Part shown: piece after piece, positions 1 to 11,045 of the stretch
Layout of the letters: every line of letters starts with the position of its first letter
Numbering within the stretch: the first letter of the stretch is position 1
Notes under the pieces: generated by a model
Seen by the model: only the letters and a program-made list of their open reading frames with translations
The model's database searches: none
Told to the model about the DNA's origin: nothing
Made by a program: the position numbers and the translations under genes
Assembly (NCBI GenBank): GCA_009103225.1
Contig: RHPI01001259.1
Coordinates: 71,596 to 135,595, forward strand
DNA: 64,000 nt
Direction: 5' to 3'
DNA from: Chlorokybus atmophyticus
Taxonomy: Eukaryota; Streptophyta; Chlorokybophyceae; Chlorokybales; Chlorokybaceae

Positions 1-2256
1 ACCGCTGCTGGCGTACAAACTCCAGAATCCGCTGCGCTTCACGCCTGCCGCTGAGGAGCGCCCCGTGCGTGGTTGAGTAGAAGCGCGGGTGGGTGGCTTC
101 ACCGGCGAAGCACACGCGCGGAGTTTTGTGGGTATCATCTGCCGTCAACGGGGCTGCCAGCTCCACCTGGTCTTGTGGGGTTGCACCTACCGGGATGAAG
201 CTATATGACCCTCGGAATAGTGGGTCTTTGCCCCACGTCGTGCGCATCACCCGAGACCCGTCTGTGGTGTCGCCATCATTGCCGTTTGCCAACCCACTGA
301 AACACTCTGTCATCACCGTTTGCATGCCGGCCAGCACCTGTGACACAATAAACGCGCGCTTATGCAGACATAGAGTTTGAGAGGGTACATCATATGTAAA
401 AGAGTTGCATGCATGGGGCATCCGCCGACACACATGCACACAGGCACATGTGCGCATGTGTGCCGGAAAGTGCATCAGCCAACATGCATATGCGCAGCAA
501 CAAAACACATGTGCACATGATGTTGTGTATGCATCGTGCATGCTGCATGCCACTGACCTGTGCATCTGACATCTCTTCCAACTCGCGCGCAGCATTGCCG
601 GAAATCCACCCGCCAAGCAGGCGATCAGACTTTGCTTCAAACCCCGGCATGCGTTTGACCCATTCCGGCACATCAACACCATCATTATGAACATCATCTC
701 CTCCAGCACGGGGCCACAGCACAGTGACAAAGTGCCCCTCCGCTTCATCCTCGCTCAATACGGGCCGCTCATAAAGCACAAACACCTTGTCAACCACGCC
801 AAAACCGAGCCGTTGGATAGCGCATTGCTTAGCTTTGGAAAGAGGCGGCTTAAACTCTATCGCGCCGGATTTCAACACGCCTAATGAGACTGTCATAATG
901 ACAAAGTCTGCTCGCAGAGTCTCACCGCTGGTTAACTGTACATTAACATAATTTTCGTCACTGAGCCAATCAATGGAGGCAACCTGTGCGTTGAAACGGA
1001 TGCTCTCGGCAGGTACGCATGTTTTCAAAGCCTCTGTGATGGCGGAGAAGCCAGCGGGGATCGTGAGGTTGTAATCATCAAGCTCCTCGTACGTGCCATA
1101 CCTGGTTGGTGTTTAATCAAATAGAGTGTGAAGTGTTGTGTTTGTTGCAAACAAGTCTACCCCCGCACACAAATTTGCAATGGTTTACCACTTGAGGCTG
1201 AGTTCAGACAGGCTGTCTGCGCCGGTGATGTTGCATTCCAAGTTGACACGCCAATCGAACACAGCCTTCTCCAAGTCTGCCTGTTACACGCGACTGAGAC
1301 TAACAACTCTGCAACAACAATAACAACAGCAATATATAGGCACAACATGCACACCTCTTGCCCGGTGTAAGCAGGCCGCCATCGCTCCCTGATATAGTCC
1401 ATGACGCTTTGAGTCTCATCAGTGATGTCTTGACCGCTCTTTTGTTTGCTGGCGTTGTACACAGCTTTGCTTTCTTCAATGAGAGTGTTGATGCGTTCTG
1501 CTGTGGACTCAACCACTCTGACGGAGTCTCCAGCCAGCGGGCCCTTTGTCCCGTGCGAATGCCACTGCCTAATATCGTGATGGAAGGCGTCGGGCGGATC
1601 CTCTGGCAGAAGCTTGTGCCTACGGATTGTGTAAAAACCATGATTGTGTGCTGGGCACGCACACACAGGAATGAGCGCATGCTGGCATACACGCACGCGC
1701 ACGCACATGCATGCATACACTTGCTGTACTTGTTGCACGCCCACCCACATACAACTGCGCGTACACATATACACACGCGCATCGGCGCAAACCACCCACC
1801 CTTGAATGACACTGCATGCTACTTACTTCACGGCGAGGTCAAAGACGGGGTTGCCAACCTTGCCATGAATCCATGTGGCGCCGCGCTCGCAGACGGTGTT
1901 GTTGGGGCCAAGTCGAGCGGTGTTGACGCGGCCACCAGCGCGCTCGGACGCCTCCAGCACGAGCACGTCCACCAAGTCGTTGGCACTGCTCAACTCCCCC
2001 GCGGCCGCCAACCCTGTCATGCATGTGTGTGCGTGTGCCTGCTCATGCGGCTGGTATGTGCACTAAACACACAAACTGTATATATGTGCACGTACATATA
2101 CACAGTATGTCTGTATGACGATGTGTGACGCATGTTGTTCTTTCATGAGTGGAGAATCAACTTACCAGCGAAGCCGGCGCCCACAACAATCACGCGTGGG
2201 CGGTTGTGCAATGAGGAGGATCCTGCTGCTTGATGCTGATCTGTTGCAGTTGCCAT
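1..2256 (-). CDS. Flavin-containing polyamine oxidase (3' end beyond window)
   Basis: FAD-dependent amine oxidase, most like polyamine/spermine oxidases, which oxidise polyamines to an aldehyde and H2O2. Six exons join in frame: 2256-2166, 2013-1827, 1619-1355, 1280-1189, 1101-558 and 337-1, about 505 codons so far. The start is the first ATG (2256), followed by an N-terminal dinucleotide-binding motif VIVVGAGFAGLAAAGEL. Next come LEASERAGGRVNT (the GGR motif), the family signature GATWIHGKVGNPVFDLA, and in the last exon FAGEATHPRFYSTTHGALLS, the C-terminal FAD-contact motif. The reading frame is still open at base 1, so the C-terminus, and any peroxisomal signal, lies outside. The GNP signature and the lack of SWIRM or tower segments favour polyamine oxidase over LSD1-type histone demethylase. 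Intron 2, about 207 bp, is rich in alternating CA/CG. Family assignment is firm; substrate preference is inferred. Confidence 0.92.
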
Positions 2257-3720
2257 AGTCACGGCGTGCGATCGTCTGCAACAATAGCATGCAAAAGGTT
2301 ATGAGTTACTTACAAGCACACGCTCCACACACACGCAGAGTTTGTGAGAACTTCAGCATGGCGGGTGCATGGTTGTGGCTAAATATGCAAGCAGAAGATG
2401 CTACTCTGTGTGCTCTGACATGCACATACAGCTGCTCCACTGGCATGCTGCTCGCATAGGTCTAATAAGGACAGTCAATTACCGTGTAAGAGGAGATGGT
2501 CGCAAAACACGCTCAACTCAGCACAACCAACACATAGCATGCATGGACAGAGACACACGCATGCACACCTGCTTGACGCAGGAGGAAACTGTCGTTGCAG
2601 CTCAGGCGCATGCGGCGGAGGAGGCTTCCAGCTGCGCAGCTGCCAGGTGCTGCGCAGAAGCACACGGGCGCACAGGAAGCTGCCTGCGAGGCGCACAGCC
2701 CTGCCACCGCCGCCGCCGCCGTAGGCCAAGCAAGCTGCCATCACACACCAGCCTGCGTTCTCACGCTGTTGTCCACTTCAGCTGCTTGCTCCGGACGGGC
2801 GAGGTGGAGGTGGAGGTGGTGGCTTATTTTGTCGTTGTTGTCATTGAGGTAGGTGACCATCACCGGCTGCAATATATACCTAGGCGTGCAGGTTCAGCTG
2901 CGACAGTTGTTCATTGCAGGTTGATGCACACTCTATGTCTCATGCTCATGCTTGAGCTTATTCTGCGCGTATTTGACGTGCTATACAACGCCCCTCTCTC
3001 CTTGCAACGTTGCGCATGACTCTGCGCTGTGCATACCAGCTTGTTGTACTTATTTTGGCAGACAGTCCGTCTGGCATAGCATGTAAATGAGATGCTGTGC
3101 GGTTGCTGCCTTGTTGTTTGTACTGTGCACCAGTGGCATCCTTCATTCACTCTCAAGCAAGTGCTTACTTAGCTCCATGATTGCTTTTGGTTCAGCAGCT
3201 GTTGTGAGACTTGCGAGACTTGCGACACTGTTGTCCAATTGCTGCCTTGTGCGCAATTGCGGGTCAAGGCTGTTGCACAGCACAAAGGTTGCCACTTGAG
3301 TACAAGTCTTTTGCTTCCCATTATACGGCTTGTGTCGTGTGTAGCTTCGCCTCACACGACTGGCATGTTGGACACGACTGTTGTGGCCAAGTGGCCTGTA
3401 CAGGGCAGTTGTTGCTGTTGATGACCTGCTGCAGCACAGGTCTATGTATAAAGCGCCAAGGTTCAGGTGGTGAAACTCATGCGGGGTTACTGGATGGGCA
3501 TGGTGAACTTGCTTTCAAATATTGTTTTATGTTCAGTTCCTTCAACAGTACGTTGTATAGGGTGTATCTGGTGGTGGCAAAACTGACATTTCAGTTGACG
3601 ATGTGAAAGAGGATGCACTTTGTAGTTACCCAGTAAATAGGCAAGCACAGTAGCAAGCAAGCATGCATACACATCCTTACAACATTGGCCGAGGATGTAG
3701 GTCAACACCTCAAGTAACAC
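2257..3720. other. Upstream region of the amine oxidase; no supported gene
   Basis: Several ORFs of 60-216 codons occur on both strands, but none shows a recognisable domain. A minus-strand ORF at 2744-2475 starts with an Arg/Leu-rich, mitochondrial-presequence-like stretch after a Gly run. It ends near a possible donor, but I found no convincing partner exons. A GCN-rich patch at 2590-2730 creates Ala/Pro/Gly runs in every frame. I would not annotate a gene here. Confidence 0.5.
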
Positions 3721-4152
3721 CCACTACTGTATATGTAGAAAAGCATGCAACCTTGTACCCCAAGTTGGTTGGTTGAGCCATTGCTACTTGCTGCCAAATG
3801 CACCGGTAGAATGGCCCCTCAACAGTTCGGCCTTGCCCTCAACTTAAATGGAGAAGTAGCTATAATTCAATTAGGGATCCGCATATGAGCAAGGCATCGG
3901 ATTTTGCATTTTTTCCTGCTGCAGCCACAACTTAGTTTGGTATCTAGCTGCCATTAAAGTTAAGTAGTTGGTGTGCATCAAGTTCCGTGTCTGTCTTTTC
4001 TTCAACTTTATAGTGTCCACCTCCTGTACTATTTTTTGGGTAGATCATGTATTAAGGGGATAAAACTTAATGCGTAATCTAACCCAAAATGTTATGGCCG
4101 CAGTTCGCGGCAAAAACCCACAGAGTCGCTACGCAGCGGGATTCGCAACTTT

Positions 4153-4233
4153 GTCGTCGGGTTCGAACCTACGAACTTGTCGGGATGGAGATTAACGACC
4201 TACTACCTACATACTGACCGACTAGACCACGAT
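4153..4233 (-). repeat. tRNA-like sequence, probably a SINE head or tRNA pseudogene
   Basis: Read on the minus strand it holds a good polymerase III A box (TGGTCTAGTCGG) and B box (GGTTCGAACCC) at tRNA-like spacing. The loop between them resembles an Asn (GTT) anticodon region, but position 33 would be C instead of U. The acceptor stem pairs with at least two mismatches. Box conservation with a poor cloverleaf favours a tRNA-derived SINE or a decayed tRNA over a working tRNA gene. Confidence 0.5.
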
Positions 4234-4676
4234 GATATAAGATGCACAGTACTATTTGTTTAAGTTTAAAATTTTCTTTGAAAGCGGATGCCTCACTTGT
4301 ATATAGAGAGAGAGAGAGCAAGAGAGAGAGACATAGATATAGATATATATGTAGACATGTATGTATATATGTATACATGTATATACATATGTAAGTTGGT
4401 AGCCGTATATATATACAGCTACTGGTACCGGTGTTTTTATTCTGAATACATAATCGTAAAAGGAATTACGAAAATGTGAGTAATTTCAGGATGAAGGTTG
4501 TGTTAAACCTGCCGTCCAATCGCAGCGCTTGATTACTAGCGAATGTTTGCATTGAGCCCTCCCTGCGTCTCCTGTTTACGCAAGGTTGTTTGCGGTGAGT
4601 TGGGGAGGAATGTTTTACTCATGTGCTAGTACTAATCATAACGCATGCAAGTAGTCAGCCTTTCCTACATGTACTT

Positions 4677-4717
4677 GCTTGCCCCGCGGCCTGCTACTAA
4701 CAGGCCGCGGGGCAAGC
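4677..4717. repeat. Perfect hairpin, 17-bp stem with 7-nt loop
   Basis: The left arm at 4677-4693 is the exact reverse complement of 4701-4717, with loop CTACTAA. The stem is GC-rich and centred on CCGCGG. A partial third copy of the arm (GGCCGCGGGG) follows at 4727-4736. No gene is nearby. The geometry matches the hairpin at 20498-20538. Confidence 0.85.
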
Positions 4718-5293
4718 CATAGATAGGCCGCGGGGTTGAACTTGGCAATGATGAGGTCATATTATCATTAGGGTTTATAACGGTGCAAAGTAATGATTGT
4801 AACACACACCTTGTTAAGTATACATGCTCGTACTATGCAAAGAGCCGATCACAACGTACATAATGATGTGTATAGCTTTAGCATACAGCGTCAATGCATT
4901 TTCAAAGTGTCGCCGCGTCCTTAATTGAGTTGGGGAGTATAGTCGCATTGTTAATGAGTTGGTTACATCTGTTATCACGATTTACACATGCCTTTCTCAC
5001 GACTTAAACCTTCAATTACGTCAACGCCAAATCCTCAACGTTGTTGAGGATTCGGTGCTTACGATTGTCACCAGCGGAGTGCCGTTTGTGACAGGTTGTA
5101 ACAATATTTCGGCTACAGCCATAATATATGTATGGATCCGCCGTGAAGTTTACGACATCCGCAATTTATGTCCAGCTCCGCCCATTACAAAGTTGCTAAT
5201 TCAGTCTGACTTTAGAAACCCATTTCTACCGGTGATATGATGTAATGTGGTAGATGTGCATATGTAAATTGCGTCTTACACATACGTTTGAGG

Positions 5294-5296
<3 letters not shown>

Positions 5297-5329
<33 letters not shown>
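5297..5329 (+). repeat. (AC)n microsatellite
   Basis: Uninterrupted CA dinucleotide tract directly before the retrotransposon fragment. Confidence 0.9.
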
Positions 5330-5331
<2 letters not shown>

Positions 5332-5332
5332 C

Positions 5333-6628
5333 AATACAGCCAGCAACAGGCCTTCGAGGAGCTGAAGCAGAGGCTAACCTTAGCCCCCATTCTGCAGCAA
5401 CCAGACCATACCAAGCCCTTTGTTCTCCACACCGACTAGAGCAAGCTCGACATGCGTGCTGTGCTAGTCCACCAGCACGACGACAACAAGAAGGAACGGG
5501 TGGTGTCATACGCAGTAACAACAGCGCTGAGGCCAAATACAGTAGCTATGAAGGCGAGTGCCTTGCCGCAGTATGGCCACCTCCTTCTTTATATCTTTCC
5601 TGTTCGGCAGACAGTTCTCACTGATCACCCTAATCATCACCCTCTTCGCTGGCAGATGACCAACCAGCATCTGACAGGCAAGTTGGCCAGGTGGGCCTTG
5701 CTGCTGCAAGAATACGCCTTTGAGATCACATATCGGGCGGGTCTAACCAATCAAGTTGCCGACGGTCTCAGTCGCAACCCCCTCCTCTCTTTTTATGATG
5801 CCACTGATGCCCGGTACGACCTAGGCCCATCAGCCCCATCACCACAGGTGGCTCTTATGTTTGCCGTAGCTGCGTTACGCTCAAGATGGGTTACCATCAC
5901 AGAAGCAGTTCCAGTTGAATCAGCAACCGAGGAGATGCCAGCACTCATCCCCGTCGACACTGAGGCGCACGAGCCAGCCACACTAGATGTTGGCTAGCTT
6001 TCAATAGCAGACCTACGACAAGACATTTGGCTGGACAAGAACTCCATGGCTACCTACAGCATGGACAACACACAGCAGCGCTGGGTGCACGCGAGCGCGA
6101 CCGCGTCAGCCAATGTTGTCACAACAACGCTGGGACGATGGGCTTGTCTTCCGGCGAGTCCACATTCACGTCAAGGAGGTGCCTGCTCCGCGACGACACG
6201 AAGCAGCGCAGCCGCCGCTTCGAGGCAGGCGACTTTGTCTATTGCATGACTCTGACCAAAGACACCCTGAATATCAGCGTCAAACAGGTCGTCTACAAGG
6301 TCTTGAAAGTTCTCCCCTCTGGAGTTCTGGTCAGCAACAACGGCAAACGACTCAAGGACAACACGGAGAACTGTGCTCCATGTCACCTTCCACATATTGC
6401 GGGCTTTGACACCATCCGGCATCCGTGACCCAGCCGCAGCAAGTGTTGCGAGAAGTGCGGTTGACTACACAACATCACAAGGGCGCCGACGACGACGCAT
6501 TCATGATGTTGTGTTATGGCTGCAACGACGGCATGCATTGCTACTGCCTCAACCCTCCGAAGGATACCGTGCCTCTGGAGGCATACTGGTGTGACTGCCG
6601 CGTCAACGGTCCTCCCCATTCATGTTGA
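5333..6628 (+). pseudogene. Ty3/gypsy-type retrotransposon pol fragment with C-terminal PHD finger, decayed
   Basis: 5333-5780 encodes the RNase H-like part that follows reverse transcriptase. It opens with QQQAFEELKQRLTLAPIL and FVLHTD and ends with the gypsy tether TYRAGLTNQVADGLSRNPL. An in-frame TAG at 5437-5439 interrupts it. The conserved segment around 5529-5577 is only readable in another frame, so there are at least two frameshifts. The zinc-binding and catalytic integrase core is missing. 6200-6410 reads like an integrase C-terminal segment (FEAGDFVYCMTLTKDTL, then NCAPCHLPHI). 6440-6605 is a PHD finger whose first Cys pair (CEKCG) is out of frame with the rest (MLCYGCNDGMHCYCLNPP). 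No LTRs were recognised. The element is certainly inactive. Confidence 0.85.
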
Positions 6629-6876
6629 AGGCTACCTACTGGAGCAGGGACTTCCCCAAATTTCAGGAGGGGTGGCTTGTTGCTCTCTTTTGTATTGTCA
6701 GCACGCAGTACACATTGTAACACTGTATCACATGTTGGCATCATTACACGTGTGTTACACGCACGTAGGTACAGTCAGGGGGGGGTATTCTTTGCCTTCC
6801 TCACGGTGTTGCTACACTACCACTCATCCTCAGAATTGTCACTAGTCCTCCATAATGGTAATACAGTCGTAATGGT

Positions 6877-7093
<217 letters not shown>

Positions 7094-7094
7094 N

Positions 7095-7720
7095 GTTGAT
7101 AGCGGCAAAATGGAGGCTACCAATCAAAGGCCTAATGAGGTAAAAGTTTTGTGGCATGACACCGTGACCATAGCAGCTGTTACCAATATCCAATCTATAG
7201 CTTATGGAACACTAAGTATAAAACATAACACTCCATATATGTAGTCAAGTCATGATTAAGGCCTCTTCTCAATGCCTATTACATCTTTGCAGGTTATCAT
7301 TGACAAAGGTGACAGATCAGACCGATACCGCAGCCCACCCAAGCAACTCGCATATGCATTCACGTTGCGTGGCGCTTGCACCGACGCCAACTAAAGGCGG
7401 ACTCGGAGCCGCTGCAAGCAACACTTTGCCTCCCCACGCTACGCAAATTGCCCACCGCGGACGCTGTCCTTAAGAGCGTCATAACAGCGACAACAAATGT
7501 GGCGCTACCAAAAGGCGAGATTACCTTACCTTTGCCCCCGACGCCGACGCCGACGCCACCCTCCTAGAAAGCTTGCGGGGTGCGAAGGGTCTGGCATCAT
7601 ACCCCGCGGACCACGGTCATGCCCAATATGATGCCCTCGGTGTATGCAACATCACCATTACCCCGGTTTTGTGAAGATGTATACCATGTATTGACATTCA
7701 ATGTCAAGTTAAAATCATTG
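7095..7720. other. No supported gene; possible retroelement remnant
   Basis: Short open stretches near 7270-7567 look weakly protein-like but break in every frame. A (CCGACG)-type short repeat lies at about 7538-7560. Nothing could be assigned. Confidence 0.4.
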
Positions 7721-7722
7721 TT

Positions 7723-8152
7723 GTGATGACAATGGCAGCGGAGGCACCCGTGGCGTCGAAGCTTACCGCACTTATAAGCAAGAGCGTTGCCTTGCTCGTT
7801 CTCGGTTTGGCTACACTTGCACTGTCCCGTGTACATGGAGTTGCAAAAATTGACAACATCAAGTGGTTGGTGAGGGCCCCGCCGCTGACCTCTGTGGTCG
7901 TCACTATGGCCGAGATTCATGTCTGGCGTAATATGGACGGGCCGGACATGAAGAAAAGGTATGCAATTCTCTGATATAAACTGCATTTGGATACGTAAAG
8001 CATGATGCTTTGTTTCATGCAATAGCATATGATACAGCTGTTCGAAATTCACATTGCATGCAGGTATCGGAGCGTGCGTTGCGACATGGGACTCATCCAT
8101 TGGACGCGAATTGCTGTGCACGTATGCCTTGGTGCGTCGCAGTAATCATCTC
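7723..8152 (+). CDS. Hypothetical two-exon small membrane protein (doubtful)
   Basis: Candidate exons are 7723 to about 7959 (donor AG|GTATGC) and about 8062 to 8152 (after a CATGCAG acceptor), giving about 109 residues. Residues 13-35 are hydrophobic (ISKSVALLVLGLATLALS). A different frame of exon 2 (8010-8249) encodes a much stronger transmembrane helix (WCVAVIISLLVATVAAIWLF), so the splice phase could be wrong. No family was recognised. The 14-bp string GCAAAAATTGACAA in exon 1 recurs in the ORF at 8338-8589 at an equivalent place. Confidence 0.25.
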
Positions 8153-8337
8153 GCTGCTTGTGGCGACGGTTGCAGCGATATGGTTGTTTGTGCTGTTTGT
8201 AATCCATGACTGGAATGTAGCAGCCCCGGGCTGCTGCCCCCTCTTGTAGACTTAGTACTATGGTAGATGTATTATAGGCTAGTGTGTAGACACATTGGCC
8301 CATAATACGCACAAAACCTTCGCAGCGGTGTAAACAT

Positions 8338-8589
8338 TTGCAGTTGCTATTAACACTGCTTCATTGTCTTGTTGCTACGATGCCCATGTATATGTTGACA
8401 ATGGCACTGCCTATTGCCCAGATGCATGAAGGTTTTAAAGTCCATGCAAAAATTGACAATGTCATGTTATTTGTTTACATTGCCCACTTAAATCTCAGCA
8501 ATGCAACTTATCAACAACTCGTAAAGACACTTTGCAAAGTCGATATAGTGACGACCTCGTGCGCTGTGGGGATTGGTGTAAGCTGCTAG
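8338..8589 (+). CDS. Hypothetical ORF resembling the preceding one (doubtful)
   Basis: 83 codons with a hydrophobic N-terminal half. It shares the AKIDN motif, placed after a hydrophobic stretch, with the ORF at 7723. It may be a decayed tandem copy of the same unknown gene. There is no further support. Confidence 0.2.
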   Translation: MQLLLTLLHCLVATMPMYMLTMALPIAQMHEGFKVHAKIDNVMLFVYIAHLNLSNATYQQLVKTLCKVDIVTTSCAVGIGVSC

Positions 8590-9536
8590 TGACGCCACCT
8601 ATCTACCAGACTCGTTGCCAAGGGGAGAAAAGAGCACAATTGATGTGTGTAGATATGCATAACACACGTGCTTGGGTAGCAGTGCGCTCGCGCATTGCCA
8701 ACGCTAACGCAACTGAGCTTTCGCGTTGTAAGCGCTTGCACACACGTATGCACACGCTAGCATGCTAGGTGCATACCAAGCTATGTGACGTGCTCTGTGC
8801 ATGCTCTGTGCATGCGTGTTTATGCGTGTGTGTGCATGTGCATGTGCGTGTGCGCATGTGTGTGTGGATAGAGTGCATGTGCTTGAAAGGCGCAAGGCGC
8901 GAGAAAGGGCTTGCAACGCGAGCACCATAAGGTGTTGGAGTGAATGATGTTTGATAAGTGTTACTGCAATCTATGAAGGGGGCACGATGGCCAACGTTGA
9001 CGCTAGCGGGAGTCTTAGTTGAACACATATTCACATCAAGATGCAGCCTTTTTCTGCATGCGTGTACTTTTAAGCAGAAGTGGGGCTTGGCAATCGCTCT
9101 GCGGATCCACATCATACATGCAAATGTGCATGAGTTGAGGTTATGCGTTGTACACTATTTGCTCAGCATGCAAAGGCCAGCATGCACATCACAACTTTCT
9201 CGTTTGCAGAAGGCAAATCGCGAGGAAGTTAAATGGGTACCAGTGCAGGGAGGGCAAAGCAAAACGATTTAAATTAAGGTATTTGTGATTACTATATAGA
9301 GGTAGAATCATTTTTGTTTTTGCGCATACACGAGTTTAAATCTAACGTTAGATTTTACCCCCGCTATCCACCGTATATAAAAAGTAGTACGGTGTAGGCT
9401 CAATAAGAAAAGAATATTAAATGGTAAAAAGAAGGATGGGAAAGGATGAAATGATGACATACTATCCGTTAGGTGAAAAATATCAAAAAAAGAAAAGGTC
9501 AACTGCTACTATGTGTGCATGCAATGCAGCCTTTTT
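8590..9536. other. Intergenic; no gene seen
   Basis: A CA/TG alternating patch lies at 8745-8870, then mixed sequence that turns AT-rich from about 9270. No ORF with domain content on either strand. Confidence 0.55.
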
Positions 9537-10172
9537 GCATCTTCTGCGGTAACAACACCAATATCTACAAGTCTTTGCTTCCAAATACAATTATAACTTA
9601 ACATTTCCTCAATCTCATCGACACCAGAAGAAAGTTGTTGTGCAAATTTATAAATGTCTTCGCTTAATCATATTGGTAAATCTTGTGATACACCTCCTAA
9701 TCGAATATAACTAGCATGCATTCGGGCCAGAAACTCTTCCATAGAATTCTAATTCCAATAGTTTTTCACGTTCTTTAAATGCCCACAAAAAAGGTGTCAA
9801 TGCACCTACATCAACTGCGTGAGTTGTTAAAGCTAGCAAATGGTTTTATAATTTAGTAATTTTATCAAAAAGTACTCGAATGTATCAAGCTCTTAATGGT
9901 ACTTCACAACCCAATCATTTTTCTACAGCTAAAGAATATGCATGCTCTTGAGCCATTATGGATACATAATCCATATGATCAAAATAGGCGAAAGCTTGCA
10001 ACTATGTATTGTATTCGATCAATCTCTCGGTACCCCTATATAATAATTTTATATGCGGATCTGCGCGTTCTACCACTTCCCCGTGCATTATTAAAAGCAA
10101 TCCTTAGAACACCATGCGCTGCAGGGTGTTGAGGCCCAAAGTTAAGAGTGAAATTTTGAATATCTAAATGTA
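9537..10172 (-). pseudogene. nad7: Mitochondrial nad7 fragment (NUMT), broken
   Basis: The reverse complement begins with the N-terminal motif of complex I subunit 7 ([16 protein letters not shown]) at 10170-10120 and ends near VDIGVVTAEDA at about 9540. Conserved blocks in between are split by several stops and frameshifts, and part of the N-terminal third (between the PAAHGV and EYNTY equivalents) is missing. It covers roughly the first 220 residues of the protein. The AT-rich composition differs from the flanking nuclear DNA. Confidence 0.8.
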
Positions 10173-10494
10173 TGAGATATTACCCTATAGTTGATTATGA
10201 TTAAACAAATCAAATAACTTATTGTCTGAAATTAGTAGCACTAAACCAAACTAGATGGAGCGGTACATCCCAGCCAAATATTTCAGATAAATACTATTAA
10301 AGCGAAGATATTCTCTGCGAATTTTGATATTATAAAATAATATTTTGATATTGACTGGCGGGCAGCATGGCACTGCAAACCTTGACGTCACACATTATCA
10401 GCTGTGATATACCTTAAATCATTGTAAAGCGTGCTTTAGCAGCAATGATTGCTATTTTGAGGTAGGCAGCCTATAACAATGATTTTTCAAATAG

Positions 10495-10562
10495 AAGAGT
10501 TTGATCCTGGCTCAGAATGAACGCTAGCGACATGCTTAACACCTGCAAGTCGAACGTTACTA
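10495..10562 (+). rRNA. rns: 5' end of a mitochondrial small-subunit rRNA (fragment)
   Basis: Contains AGAGTTTGATCCTGGCTCAG, the near-universal 5' bacterial-type SSU rRNA sequence, followed by the conserved GCATGCTTAACAC-like and GCAAGTCGAACG elements. Similarity fades after about 70 nt, at the first variable region, and I could not recognise the 530 loop downstream. It is a fragment, not a functional gene. A mitochondrial origin is inferred from the neighbouring nad and atp pieces. Confidence 0.75.
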
Positions 10563-11045
10563 GAAAAGGGTGGCTTGTAACAGGGGGCTCCTTCCAATAA
10601 ATTACCTTCTAATTCAATCGAAATAAGTTATCTATCGATTATGCGCGGTGCGGTGGGTTGGATTAAAGGGGTAATCTTTTGATAAAAGAGCGAAGCCGAT
10701 TTCTTTAAGGGAAATCGACCGGAGTGCGCTGCGCCTCTAATCAACCGGCTGTTCCGCACTGCGCCTCACTGCAGCAGATTGGGTATCTGTTGCTGCTTAT
10801 ATTTATGCTTATGCTTAGAGTTCTATTTTTTCAAGTAATCTAGACTCTTTTAAGCAGAATGCCTTATAATCCCATATAGTGGGTTTTGAATGATGCTCTT
10901 TTTTGGCACCGCAGGATGCCTGTGTAAATAGTAGCTTTGCTAAAGAAAAGAAGCAGACCTAAACAGCGATCGCTGCAACCACAATATTGTAATTAAGAGA
11001 AAATAAACAGCAAATAACTTTTGTCTTTATCACTGGTTTTTCTGT
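10563..11045. other. AT-rich, mitochondrial-like, not assigned
   Basis: Lies between the rns and nad5 fragments. Contains two copies of the GC-rich short repeat (10733-10737 region and 10752-10768). No coding blocks recognised. Confidence 0.4.

Larger units (their letters stand above)
3721..5250. other. Intergenic, AT-rich with simple repeats
   Basis: No coding signal. Contains GA and AT microsatellite patches at about 4306-4400, a tRNA-like sequence and a perfect GC-rich hairpin (listed separately). Short ORFs here have no domain content. Confidence 0.6.

Noticed and set aside
4153-4233. Functional tRNA-Asn gene
   Set aside because: Acceptor stem has mismatches and the base before the putative anticodon is C instead of U.
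10495-10562. Bacterial contamination, suggested by the 16S-like 5' end
   Set aside because: Adjacent nad7, nad5 and atp1 fragments show a mitochondrial source, and the match stops after about 70 nt.
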